A stretch of DNA of 64,000 nucleotides from Accumulibacter sp964420975. Its GTDB lineage: Bacteria > Pseudomonadota > Gammaproteobacteria > Burkholderiales > Rhodocyclaceae. How positions within the stretch are numbered: the stretch's first letter is position 1; each line of letters begins with the position of its first letter. The stretch covers positions 1-64,000 of the forward strand of contig CAYQVH010000020.1 in assembly GCA_964420975.1 (NCBI GenBank), in the 5' to 3' direction. A program made the position numbers and the translations under genes. Of this stretch, positions 25,029 through 33,892 are shown piece after piece. A model generated the notes under the pieces. The model saw nothing but the letters and a program-made list of their open reading frames with translations, made no database searches and had not been told where the DNA came from.

Positions 25029-26893
25029 GCGCGACTCAAGATACGCTCTACCTCGCGCTGCTCGGCAATCCCAATTGCGGCAAGACGGCGCTGTTCAACC
25101 TGCTGACCGGCAACCGGCAAAAGGTCGCCAACTACCCCGGCGTCACCGTCGACCGCAAGGAGGGCGAACTCACCACGGCGTCGGGAAAGAAGTTTCGTGT
25201 TCTCGACTTGCCCGGCGCCTACAGTCTGAACGCGATCAGCGTGGACGAGGCGATCACGCGCGACGCCGTCCTCGGCATGCTCGCCGGCGAGCGACGTCCC
25301 GACGTCCTGGTTTGCGTCAGCGACGCCACCAACCTCAAGCTGAACCTGCGCCTGGTCCTGGAAGCAAAGCGCCTCGGTCTGCCGATGGTCCTCGCTCTGA
25401 ACATGAGCGATCTGGCGAGGAAGCGCGGAATCACCATTGACGCGGCCGCGTTGTCGCGCGAACTCGGCATGCCGGTGGTACAAACGGTCGCCGTCCGCCA
25501 CGGCGGTGCGCAAAGCCTGCTTGAACAGCTCGAGACCTGCACCCCGAGCCAAACCTTGCCGCCCGTCTGGCTGCCGCCCGACGTCGACGACGTTATGGCG
25601 ACCCAGCGCGAGGTGGCGCGCATTCTGGCGGCAACGGTCAGTCAGCCGGCGCTCGACACCCGTGTCGACGAAACCATCGACCGGATCGCCCTGCATCCCT
25701 TATGGGGCATGGTGCTGCTGGCGGCGACCCTGTTCTTCATGTTCCAGGCCGTCTTCAGTTGGGCCAGCGCACCGATGGACCTGATCAAGGAGGGGGTGCA
25801 GGAACTCGCCAGCTTCGTCACCACGCGCCTCCCCGATACGATCCTGCGCAGCCTGTTGGTCGATGGCGTGATCGCCGGCACGGGCAGCGTGCTCGTCTTC
25901 CTGCCGCAGATTCTGATTCTTTTCCTGTTCATTCTCGCGCTCGAGGACTCGGGCTACCTGCCGCGCGCGGCGTTCATGCTCGACCGCGTGATGGGGACGG
26001 TCGGCCTCTCGGGACGTTCGTTCATTCCCCTATTGTCGAGTTTCGCCTGTGCGGTCCCCGGAATCATGGCCGCACGCACGGTGACCAATTGGCGCGACCG
26101 CCTGGCGACTATCCTCATCGCGCCGCTGATGACCTGTTCGGCGCGCCTGCCGGTGTATGCGTTGATCATCGGCGCCTTCATTCCCGAAGAGACGGTCGGT
26201 GGGGTTTTCAATCTGCAAGGTCTGGTGCTGTTCGTGCTTTACTTCGCAGGTGTGCTGAGCGCGATGGCCGTCGCTGCGGTGCTCAAACTGACACTCGGAC
26301 GCGGCGTGCACCACCCGCTCTTGCTTGAGTTGCCCGCCTACCGCTGGCCCCACCCGCGCAACCTGCTGCTCGGCGTGGTCGAGCGCGCCAAGATCTTTCT
26401 CCGGCGCGTCGGCAACATCATTCTGGCGCTGATGATCGTCCTCTGGTTCCTCTCCTCTTTCCCGGCACCGCCACCCGGTGCTGAAGGACCAGCGATTCAA
26501 TACAGCTACGCCGGAATGCTCGGTCAGGCGCTGGAACTGATTTTCGCGCCGATCGGATTCAACTGGCAGATCTCGATCGCGCTGGTCCCCGGACTAGCCG
26601 CCCGCGAGGTCGCGGTCGGCGCGCTGGGCACGGTATACGCGCTGTCGGCGAGCGGGGAAGACGTCGCCGAGATGCTGGCGCCGATGCTCGCCGCGAGCTG
26701 GTCGCTGCCGACCGCTTTCGCGCTCCTCGCCTGGTACGTCTTCGCTCCACAGTGCCTGTCCACGGTCGCCGTCGTCAAACGCGAAACCAACTCCTGGCGT
26801 TACCCGCTGCTGATGACCGTCTATCTCTTCGCGCTGGCCTACGCCGCGGCGTTTGTCACGTACCGGCTGGCCCTTCTATTCACCATGGGATGA
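25025..26893 (+). CDS. feoB: Ferrous iron transporter FeoB
   Basis: This 622-residue protein has an N-terminal G-domain (GNPNCGKT at residues 14-21, DLPGAYSL, NMSD) and a membrane part of about eight helices with the two gate regions. It takes up Fe(II). The length matches the shorter FeoB type rather than the 770-residue enterobacterial one. Four-base overlap with feoA; a small Cys-rich gene follows five bases later. Confidence 0.96.
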   Translation: MSATQDTLYLALLGNPNCGKTALFNLLTGNRQKVANYPGVTVDRKEGELTTASGKKFRVLDLPGAYSLNAISVDEAITRDAVLGMLAGERRPDVLVCVSDATNLKLNLRLVLEAKRLGLPMVLALNMSDLARKRGITIDAAALSRELGMPVVQTVAVRHGGAQSLLEQLETCTPSQTLPPVWLPPDVDDVMATQREVARILAATVSQPALDTRVDETIDRIALHPLWGMVLLAATLFFMFQAVFSWASAPMDLIKEGVQELASFVTTRLPDTILRSLLVDGVIAGTGSVLVFLPQILILFLFILALEDSGYLPRAAFMLDRVMGTVGLSGRSFIPLLSSFACAVPGIMAARTVTNWRDRLATILIAPLMTCSARLPVYALIIGAFIPEETVGGVFNLQGLVLFVLYFAGVLSAMAVAAVLKLTLGRGVHHPLLLELPAYRWPHPRNLLLGVVERAKIFLRRVGNIILALMIVLWFLSSFPAPPPGAEGPAIQYSYAGMLGQALELIFAPIGFNWQISIALVPGLAAREVAVGALGTVYALSASGEDVAEMLAPMLAASWSLPTAFALLAWYVFAPQCLSTVAVVKRETNSWRYPLLMTVYLFALAYAAAFVTYRLALLFTMG

Positions 26894-26897
26894 AGTC

Positions 26898-27161
26898 ATG
26901 TTCGAAGCACTTGCCACCTACGCGATCGTTGCCGTCGCCGCAGCCTACGCCGCATGGCAACTGATCCCCGGCCGCTGGCGAACCAGCGCTGTCGAAGCGA
27001 CCACCGAGCTTGCCTGGGTCTTGGGTCTGCCAACACCCAAGGCCCGTCGCGAGCCGACGATCGCCGACCAGAGTCCGTGTGGCAGTTGCACGGGCTGTCG
27101 TCGATCGCCGCCGACAGCGACTCCGTTGATCGTCGTCCGACGGAACGGCGATAATGGCTGA
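26898..27161 (+). CDS. Small FeoB-associated Cys-rich membrane protein
   Basis: This 87-residue protein has one N-terminal membrane helix (ATYAIVAVAAAYAAWQL) and a C-terminal motif CGSCTGCR with three cysteines that could bind iron. Such proteins follow feoB in many bacteria in place of FeoC; the exact role is not established. It starts five bases after feoB. Confidence 0.75.
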   Translation: MFEALATYAIVAVAAAYAAWQLIPGRWRTSAVEATTELAWVLGLPTPKARREPTIADQSPCGSCTGCRRSPPTATPLIVVRRNGDNG

Positions 27162-27214
27162 GGTCGCTGCACCGCCAGCAAGCCGACGAGCCAACGCCTT
27201 CCAAGGAGGTGCCC

Positions 27215-28636
27215 TTGTTTCTCATCGACCCTCCGTTTCGACTCAACGAAGTCGTCGCCCATGGCAGGCGTGCCCTGATGACTTCGGTGCTCGCCATCGT
27301 CGCCTCGGCACCCGTGATCGCGGCCGACCCGCCTAAAAGCAGCGACGAGCAAACGACCGCAGCTTCCTCGGCAGCCTCGGAGCGACCAGCGGACGCCGGC
27401 GGCGAGCTTCCAGCCTGGGGGGAGACGACGCTCACCGGCGATTGGGGTGGCGCACGCAAGCGCCTCTTCGACGCCGGCGTACAGGTCGACCTGGCGTATA
27501 CCGCCGACTACCTGCGCGACAACCGCGGCGGTGCCCAACGCGGCGGCGCTTACATGGGCCATGTCGACCTTATCCTGCAGCTCGACGGCGAAAAGCTCCT
27601 CGGCTGGAAAGGTGGCTCGGCGTTTCTGGAGCTGATCAGCAATAGCGGGGGCCGCGTCAACCTCAATTACGTCGGCAGCCTGATGGGCGTCGACAACTTC
27701 GAGGCGCCAGTCAACCGTACCGGCCTATTCAAGGCCTGGCTGCAACACTCTTTCCTCGACGACCGGGCATCGCTGCGCGTTGGCCTCTATCCGATCGACA
27801 CCGAGTTCTACGTCACCGACTCGTCCGGAATCTTTCTCCATCCGTCTTTCGGCATGGCGGCCGAAGCGGCGAGCTTCGGCACCTTGGCCGGACCGTCGAT
27901 CTACGCCACCAGCTCGTATGGGGCGCGCCTGCGCGTCGATCCCGATCCGGCGTGGTACGGCATGATGGCCGTCACGCGCGGTATCAGCAGCGACCGCATC
28001 GACGACGCCGGTCCCAACCTCAGCTGGCAAAAAGGTGTCGGCAGCATGGTCATCGGCGAGATCGGCATGAGTCCGATGAAGGCGGGCCTGTTCGGCGCAG
28101 CCCCTGCCGCCGAAGACAAGAGCGATTACGAGCCGATCAGCAAGCTGGCGCTCGGCGCCTGGCGCTATGCGCCGCGAATGGACCAGCTGACGGCCGTCAA
28201 CGCTGACGGCGAGCCGCTGCGGGCGACTCACTGGGGCGCTTACGTTCTTGCCGAGCAGACGCTGTACCGGATTCCAGGCTCGACCCGGGACCTCGCCGGC
28301 TTCATCTGCTACGGACTGACCGATGGCAAGACCAACGTCCTCGATTATTCGCTGAGTGCCGGCTTGAACTTCCGCGGCCCGTTTGCCGGTCGGGAAAAGG
28401 ACAGTGTCGGAATTGCCGCGACGCGCGGGCACGTCGGCCCGCAAGGGCGCACGCTGCTCGCCGCCGATTCTGGCGAGCCGTTGCAAGGCAACGCGGAAAC
28501 CGCGGTCGAGGTCACCTATCGCGCCCAGCTTGCCCCGGGAGTCGCTCTGCAGCCGGTGCTGCAACGGATTTTCAATCCTGGCCTGACACTGCCGAACGCG
28601 ACCGTCGCTGGCGCGCGCCTGCAGTTTGCCCTTTAA
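27215..28636 (+). CDS. OprB-family (carbohydrate-selective) porin
   Basis: This 473-residue outer-membrane protein has a signal peptide (RRALMTSVLAIVASAPVIAA) followed by a region rich in Ser, Ala and Glu. The OprB barrel begins with LTGDWGGARKRLFDAGVQVDLAYTADYL, and the chain ends in hydrophobic-aromatic strands (ARLQFAL). TTG at 27215 is the likely start, with AAGGAGG at 27203-27209 five bases upstream; the GTG at 27209 lies inside that ribosome binding site. Only 53 bases separate it from the Feo-associated gene, so it is probably part of the iron operon, although the family is better known for sugar uptake. Confidence 0.85.
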   Translation: MFLIDPPFRLNEVVAHGRRALMTSVLAIVASAPVIAADPPKSSDEQTTAASSAASERPADAGGELPAWGETTLTGDWGGARKRLFDAGVQVDLAYTADYLRDNRGGAQRGGAYMGHVDLILQLDGEKLLGWKGGSAFLELISNSGGRVNLNYVGSLMGVDNFEAPVNRTGLFKAWLQHSFLDDRASLRVGLYPIDTEFYVTDSSGIFLHPSFGMAAEAASFGTLAGPSIYATSSYGARLRVDPDPAWYGMMAVTRGISSDRIDDAGPNLSWQKGVGSMVIGEIGMSPMKAGLFGAAPAAEDKSDYEPISKLALGAWRYAPRMDQLTAVNADGEPLRATHWGAYVLAEQTLYRIPGSTRDLAGFICYGLTDGKTNVLDYSLSAGLNFRGPFAGREKDSVGIAATRGHVGPQGRTLLAADSGEPLQGNAETAVEVTYRAQLAPGVALQPVLQRIFNPGLTLPNATVAGARLQFAL

Positions 28637-28656
28637 TCAACCCCCGGAGAACGACG

Positions 28657-29112
28657 ATGAGTGATTTTGACCGCGAACAGGCGATCGCACTGCTCAATGA
28701 AATCATGGAACTCGAGTTGGCAGGCGTCGTCCGTTACACGCACTACTCGCTGATGGTTTACGGTTTCAACCGCATCCCGATCGTCGACTGGATGAAGAAG
28801 AACGCCAGCGAGAGCCTGGACCACGCGAGCCGCGCCGGTGAGCTGGTGACCTTGCTTGGAGGTCACCCCTCGCTAGCCATCGGCCCTCTGTTGGAAACGC
28901 ATCAACACGAGGTGGGCGCGATCCTGCGCGAGAGTCTGGAACACGAGACTCGCGCCCGCGCCACTTACTACAAACTCCTCGCGATCGTCGAAGGGAAGAA
29001 TGTCCTGCTCGAGGAGTACGCACGCGAGCTGATCGTCGACGAGGAAATGCACGCCGACGAGGTCAACAAGATGCTGCGCCGGCCCGGAGACACGGCGGCC
29101 TTCGAGGCCTGA
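28657..29112 (+). CDS. Ferritin-like / bacterioferritin-related protein
   Basis: This 151-residue four-helix protein is related to bacterioferritin and would store or detoxify iron. Helix motifs include EIMELELAGVVRYTHYS, LLETHQHEV, LEHETRARATYY and VDEEMHADEV, so metal-binding Glu and His residues are present. Where bacterioferritin has E-x-x-H in helix B, this protein reads E-S-L-D-H, a shift by one residue, and the heme-ligand Met is replaced. Ferroxidase geometry may therefore differ. It begins 20 bases after the porin gene at the end of the iron operon. Confidence 0.8.
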   Translation: MSDFDREQAIALLNEIMELELAGVVRYTHYSLMVYGFNRIPIVDWMKKNASESLDHASRAGELVTLLGGHPSLAIGPLLETHQHEVGAILRESLEHETRARATYYKLLAIVEGKNVLLEEYARELIVDEEMHADEVNKMLRRPGDTAAFEA

Positions 29113-29120
29113 TCGGACCC

Positions 29121-29438
29121 TCAGCGCAGAGTGACAGGCACCGCAAGCGGCGCCGAAACCAACTTCGAAAGCGTCGCCATCAGTTCGTCGCCGCTGCGCG
29201 TAGCCAGCCAGCACACGCCGTCCCAGCGAAAGTGGAAGCCCCCCGCACGGGCGGCAACCCAGATCTCGCGACTCGCGTCGTGACGATTGACGACGATCTT
29301 GCTGCCATCGGCTAGTTCGATCTCGAGCACCGTGTCGCCAACCCGTTCGAAGTCCAGATCGGCACCACAGTGCTCGAGTGCCGACTCGATGCCGGACATC
29401 GTAGCGTCGGCTAGCTCACTGAATTCGCTTTCGTTCAT
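29121..29438 (-). CDS. cyaY: Frataxin-like iron-sulfur assembly protein CyaY
   Basis: This 105-residue protein matches CyaY: acidic N-terminal helix MNESEFSELADATMSGIESAL, then VLEIELADGSKIVVNRH, EIWVAARAGGFHFRWDG and W-L-A-T-RSGDELM. CyaY binds iron and modulates Fe-S cluster assembly by IscS. It is convergent with the ferritin-like gene and divergent from lptM across 36 bases, a common arrangement (cyaY / lptM-lysA). Confidence 0.92.
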   Translation of the reverse strand: MNESEFSELADATMSGIESALEHCGADLDFERVGDTVLEIELADGSKIVVNRHDASREIWVAARAGGFHFRWDGVCWLATRSGDELMATLSKLVSAPLAVPVTLR

Positions 29439-29474
29439 GCTGTGTTAGCATTTTCGGTTTTGGTGTTCTGAGCC

Positions 29475-29651
29475 ATGCCTTCTCCTTTCGTCCTGACTTT
29501 CCTCGCCACCTTCGTGCTTGCTGCCTGTGGCAACCGCGGCGGCCTGGTGCTCCCCCCCCAACCGACGAAGCCCCCCGCCGCGTCACCCCCGGCGAGTAGC
29601 GCAACCGTTCCCCCCACCGCCGAGAAAACCGGCGCCGAAAGCAGCCGATGA
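29475..29651 (+). CDS. lptM: LptM-type small lipoprotein
   Basis: This 58-residue lipoprotein has a signal peptide ending LAAC (Cys18) followed by GNRGGLVLPP and a Pro/Ala-rich tail. Small lipoproteins of this kind between cyaY and lysA are LptM (formerly YifL), which assists maturation of the LPS translocon LptDE. Its stop overlaps the lysA start (ATGA). Confidence 0.8.
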   Translation: MPSPFVLTFLATFVLAACGNRGGLVLPPQPTKPPAASPPASSATVPPTAEKTGAESSR

Positions 29652-30892
29652 GCGCCTTTTCTCGCCACGACGGCGTGTTATACGCCGAAGCGGTCGCCCT
29701 GCCCGAAATCGCCGCCCGCTTCGAGACCCCCTGTTGGGTCTATTCCCGGGCGGCGCTCGAAAGCGCGCTCGCCGAATTCCAGCAGGAACTTGCCGGCAAC
29801 GACGCGCTCGTCTGTTACGCCGTCAAGGCCAACTCGAATCTTGCCCTTCTCGACCTCTTCGCGCGCCGCGGTGCCGGCTTCGACATCGTTTCCGGCGGTG
29901 AGTTGCAACGGGTTCTTGCCGTCGGCGCCGACCCGCAAAAGATCGTCTTTTCCGGTGTCGGCAAGACAGCGGCGGAAATGGAAGTCGCCCTACAGGCCGG
30001 AATCCTCTGTTTCAACGTCGAGTCCGCCGCCGAGCTCGAGCGACTGAACGCGGTCGCCGGGCGGCTCGGACGACGCGCGCCGATCAGCCTGCGCGTCAAC
30101 CCCGACGTTGACGCGAAAACGCATCCCTATATCTCGACCGGCCTGAAGGAAAACAAGTTTGGCGTCGCCTACGACGAAGCGCCCGCGCTTTACCGGCGCG
30201 CCGCCGACCTGCCTTACCTGACGACGATCGGTATCGACTGTCACATCGGTTCGCAATTGCTCGACCCGGCGCCCTTTGCCGAAGCCCTGGAGAGGGTACT
30301 GCGACTCGTCGATCAGCTGGCGAGCGACGGCATCGTCCTGCATCACCTCGACCTCGGCGGCGGTCTCGGCATTCGCTATCGTGACGAGGCCGTTCCCAGC
30401 GTCCAGTCGTACCTGCAGCCGATCCTCCACCGGCTGCGCGACCGCCGCCTGCAGCTCTTGCTCGAACCGGGGCGCCGGCTGGTCGGCAGCGCCGGCTTGT
30501 TGCTCACCCGCGTCGAATACCTCAAACCAGGCGCGGCGCGCAACTTCGCGGTCGTCGACGCGGCGATGAACGATCTTGCGCGGCCCGCGCTCTATGGCTC
30601 GTGGCACGACATCGTCCCCGTCGTCGCCCGTCCGGGACCGACGGCTGCCTGGGAGATCGTCGGTCCGGTCTGCGAATCGAGCGATTTTCTCGGCCGCGAA
30701 CGAGAGCTGTCGCTCGCCGACGGCGACCTGCTGGCGATCTTGTCGGCGGGAGCCTACGGGATGACGATGAGTTCGAACTACAACAGCCGGCCGCGCGCCG
30801 CCGAAGTGCTCGTAGACGGCGCGCAAGCCCACCTCGTGCGCCGTCGCGAGACGATCAGCGAGCTGTTCGCACTCGAACGACGCCTCCCCTGA
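29648..30892 (+). CDS. lysA: Diaminopimelate decarboxylase
   Basis: This 414-residue PLP enzyme performs the last step of lysine synthesis. It shows the PLP-lysine motif CYAVKANSN, the GFDIVSGGEL region, HIGSQLLD, LDLGGGLGI and EPGRRLVGSAG, in normal order and length. The ATG overlaps lptM by four bases. Confidence 0.96.
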   Translation: MSAFSRHDGVLYAEAVALPEIAARFETPCWVYSRAALESALAEFQQELAGNDALVCYAVKANSNLALLDLFARRGAGFDIVSGGELQRVLAVGADPQKIVFSGVGKTAAEMEVALQAGILCFNVESAAELERLNAVAGRLGRRAPISLRVNPDVDAKTHPYISTGLKENKFGVAYDEAPALYRRAADLPYLTTIGIDCHIGSQLLDPAPFAEALERVLRLVDQLASDGIVLHHLDLGGGLGIRYRDEAVPSVQSYLQPILHRLRDRRLQLLLEPGRRLVGSAGLLLTRVEYLKPGAARNFAVVDAAMNDLARPALYGSWHDIVPVVARPGPTAAWEIVGPVCESSDFLGRERELSLADGDLLAILSAGAYGMTMSSNYNSRPRAAEVLVDGAQAHLVRRRETISELFALERRLP

Positions 30893-30916
30893 CCGTCTTT
30901 GCTGCACCCGCGGCGC

Positions 30917-32566
30917 TCATTCGCATTCGTTGACCAGCAACAGACTCTCGTCCCACTTGGCGTGTTTCTCGTAGCCGAGCAAGTTGGCGATCGTCGCCGC
31001 CAGGTTTGACAGGCCGGCGGTCGCCGTCTTGCGCAGTCCGAGACGGCCGCCGCTGACCCGATCAAACAGGATCAACGGTACCGGATTGAGCGTATGTGAC
31101 GTCTTCGCCTTGAACGATCCGTCGGCATTCTTTGCCGGCTGCCCGGTCTTCTTGTCGATTTCGTACATTTCGTCGGCGTTGCCGTGGTCAGCGGTGATCA
31201 GCGCCACGCCACCGACGGCTTCCACCACCGGCAGGATGCGCGCCAGTTGCAGGTCGACCGCCTCGATCGCCATCGTCGCCGCGCGGAAACTGCCGGTATG
31301 GCCGACCATATCGCCATTGGCAAAATTGCAGCGCAAGGTACGGTAACGCCCGCTCTTCAGCGCCTCGATCATCGCGTCGGCGATCTCGGCCGCTTTCATC
31401 CACGGGCGCTGTTCGAAAGGAACAAGGTCGCTGGGGATTTCGAGATACGTTTCACCGTCGAATTTGTTTGACCGGTTGCCGTTCCAGAAATAGGTCACGT
31501 GACCAAATTTCTGCGTCTCCGAACACGCGAACTGGGTGATGCCGGCCTTGGCAAACCACTCGCCCATGGTGTCGACGATCGCCGGCGGATCGACCAGGAA
31601 GCGTCGCGGCAGCTTCAAGTCGCCGTCGTACTGCAGCATGCCGGCGTAGGTGACGCGCGGCACACGGACCCGGTCGAACCGATCGAAAGCCGCCTCCTCG
31701 AAAGCACGCGTGATCTCGATCGCTCGGTCGCCGCGAAAGTTGAAGAACACCACCGAATCGCCGTCTTCGATGGTGCCCACCGGCTGCCCGTGGTCGGCGA
31801 CGACGAACGGAGGAAGATCCTGATCGATGGTCCCCGGATGCTTGGCACGCAAGGACTCGATCGCCGCGCCGGCGCTCGGGAAGCGATCGCCCTCGCCGAG
31901 CACGTGCGTCCGCCAACCCTTGGCAACCATGTTCCAGTCGGCTTCGTAACGGTCCATGGTGATCTTCATTCGCCCGCCACCCGAGGCGATACGGGCGTCA
32001 AACGTCGCATCGCTCAACTGCGCGAGAAAGGCGTCGAACGGCAGTACGTAGTCGAGCGCGCTGGTTTCGGGAACATCGCGCCCGTCGAGCAGAACGTGGA
32101 CGCGCACCGCACGCACCCCCTCTTCCTTGGCACGCGCAACCATTGCGCGCAAATGATCGATGTGGCTGTGCACGTTGCCGTCGGAAAACAGGCCAATAAA
32201 GTGGATAACCCCACGCCCGGCTTTGGCGCCGGCAACGATCTCCTGCCACGCGCTTCCCCGCCAAATCGACCCGGCAGCGATCGCTTCCGCCACCAGCGAC
32301 GCTCCCTGACTGTAAACCTGACCCGCGCCGATCGCGTTGTGACCGACTTCCGAATTGCCCATGTCGTCGTCGGACGGCATGCCGACGGCGACGCCATGGG
32401 CGCGCAGCGTGATATGCGGGGAGTTTTCGAACAGCCGGTCGAGGGTCGGTTTGCGAGCGGCAGCAATGGCGCTACCGAGGTCGGACTTGGCGATTCCGTA
32501 GCCGTCCATGATGATCGTGACGACAGGGCCCTGAATGCCAGGGAAAGCGGCAAACTTTGGCAACAT
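30917..32566 (-). CDS. gpmI: 2,3-bisphosphoglycerate-independent phosphoglycerate mutase
   Basis: This 549-residue manganese-dependent enzyme interconverts 3- and 2-phosphoglycerate. It shows the N-terminal metal motif IIMDGYG, the phosphoserine motif DDMGNSEVGHNAIGAG, LLDGRDVPETSA, NFRGDRAIEI and the C-terminal TADHGNADEM. The frame is open to 32611, but the ATG at 32566 is chosen because AGGAA lies just upstream and the protein then begins as in relatives. It is convergent with lysA across 24 bases. Confidence 0.95.
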   Translation of the reverse strand: MLPKFAAFPGIQGPVVTIIMDGYGIAKSDLGSAIAAARKPTLDRLFENSPHITLRAHGVAVGMPSDDDMGNSEVGHNAIGAGQVYSQGASLVAEAIAAGSIWRGSAWQEIVAGAKAGRGVIHFIGLFSDGNVHSHIDHLRAMVARAKEEGVRAVRVHVLLDGRDVPETSALDYVLPFDAFLAQLSDATFDARIASGGGRMKITMDRYEADWNMVAKGWRTHVLGEGDRFPSAGAAIESLRAKHPGTIDQDLPPFVVADHGQPVGTIEDGDSVVFFNFRGDRAIEITRAFEEAAFDRFDRVRVPRVTYAGMLQYDGDLKLPRRFLVDPPAIVDTMGEWFAKAGITQFACSETQKFGHVTYFWNGNRSNKFDGETYLEIPSDLVPFEQRPWMKAAEIADAMIEALKSGRYRTLRCNFANGDMVGHTGSFRAATMAIEAVDLQLARILPVVEAVGGVALITADHGNADEMYEIDKKTGQPAKNADGSFKAKTSHTLNPVPLILFDRVSGGRLGLRKTATAGLSNLAATIANLLGYEKHAKWDESLLLVNECE

Positions 32567-32665
32567 GATCGGTTCCTGGGGAAAAGGTAGTGAGGGGATC
32601 GCCGCGCGCAACTCGCAACGGCGGCGTCAATACCAGTATACCCCGCAAGCGAAGGTGCCGGCCGC

Positions 32666-33655
32666 TCAGGTCTCCTGCGGCGTCGGCGACGCGGAGCTGT
32701 GCGACCGGCTGTCGCCCGCCAGTTTGTTTCGCGAGCGCGACGTAAGTCTGACTTTCATCCGCACCCGCTGTTTCGGCGCAGGCGGACGAACGGACGCCTT
32801 CGGCCGGCTTCTCCTCGCGCTCCGCCGCGAAGCGACGACGAGAGCGATTTTTCCGACCACCAGGAAAAACACGATCACCCAAAACAAGGGATATTCGACC
32901 GCGTCCTTGAGTAGCGCGACCACTTCGCGCGCCGGGTTAAAGGCGGCAGCCCCGCTGGCCGCCGGTCGTTCGGCCGGTCCGGGCTGGAGCGCCCGCGCAC
33001 TGGCTGGAGCGTCGCCCAATTGGCCAAAAGTGACCGTAGCGTCACCGTAACCCAAGGTCACCTGACCGGCCTCGGAAGCCAGGTGGAAACCACCGATTCC
33101 GGCCAACGCAAAGCTCACCCGACCATCCCGGCCAACGCGCGCGTCAACGGCCTCGGCGATCGTTTCGGTAACCGTCGCGTGGAGGGCGTTGACCGCCGCG
33201 GTCAACTCGGTGGCCAAGTCGTCGTCCGCGATCACGCCCTGCCGCCCCGCTGGCGCGCCGCCACCGGCCGCGATCAGCGCCTTGTGCTCGGAACCGTCCG
33301 TCACTACGGCCCTCGTCAAGCCGGCGAACGCTTCCGTTTCGCGGCTGCCAATCAGTTCACGACGTTCTTCGTTCCCCGCCGGCGACATCACCATCGGCAC
33401 TGGCGCGGCATCGGCGGCAGCTTTGGTCAATACCTCCGTCCGCCCGGACCCGCGAGTCAGCGAGTTGACCCATGCTGAAAGTCCACTGTCGACAGTCCCC
33501 GCCTGGGAATCAACCCCCGCGTGCGACGCAAGGTCTTCGGCGACCGTCGGACGCGGTGTATCAGGCACCATCGACTGCGCGCCAACGCTGCCAGCAAATA
33601 AAACGGCTGGCAGCATCACAAAAAGGCGACGGAAGGTAAAAGGCGATCGGGACAT
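32666..33655 (-). CDS. Secreted, membrane-anchored protein of unknown function
   Basis: This protein of 329 residues has an N-terminal signal peptide (FRRLFVMLPAVLFAGSVGAQS), a mainly Ala/Gly/Glu-rich middle part with a hydrophobic-beta section (GGFHLASEAGQVTLGYGDATVTFG), a single C-terminal membrane helix (YPLFWVIVFFLVVGKIALVVA) and a strongly basic cytoplasmic tail rich in Arg, Lys and Ser. I do not recognise a family. ATG 33673 gives six extra residues; neither start has a clear ribosome binding site. It is divergent from the P-type ATPase gene. Confidence 0.6.
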   Translation of the reverse strand: MSRSPFTFRRLFVMLPAVLFAGSVGAQSMVPDTPRPTVAEDLASHAGVDSQAGTVDSGLSAWVNSLTRGSGRTEVLTKAAADAAPVPMVMSPAGNEERRELIGSRETEAFAGLTRAVVTDGSEHKALIAAGGGAPAGRQGVIADDDLATELTAAVNALHATVTETIAEAVDARVGRDGRVSFALAGIGGFHLASEAGQVTLGYGDATVTFGQLGDAPASARALQPGPAERPAASGAAAFNPAREVVALLKDAVEYPLFWVIVFFLVVGKIALVVASRRSARRSRPKASVRPPAPKQRVRMKVRLTSRSRNKLAGDSRSHSSASPTPQET

Positions 33656-33892
33656 GCGACGAATCGAACTCATTGCAGCGACCGCAAGCAAAACTTGCGC
33701 CACAAAGAAAAAACAGTGTAAGAACAATTGCCTGACTGACCATTTTGGGAAACCGCCGGCAGCCCGTGTAAAATAATCCGACAGCCCACACGGCGGCAAG
33801 CCGAGTACGCTCCGCTTCTCCTTACGCACGCCGACCAGGCACCGGCGAATTGTGCCACACCTGCTCTACCCTGCTCTCTGTCGCCTGCTCCC

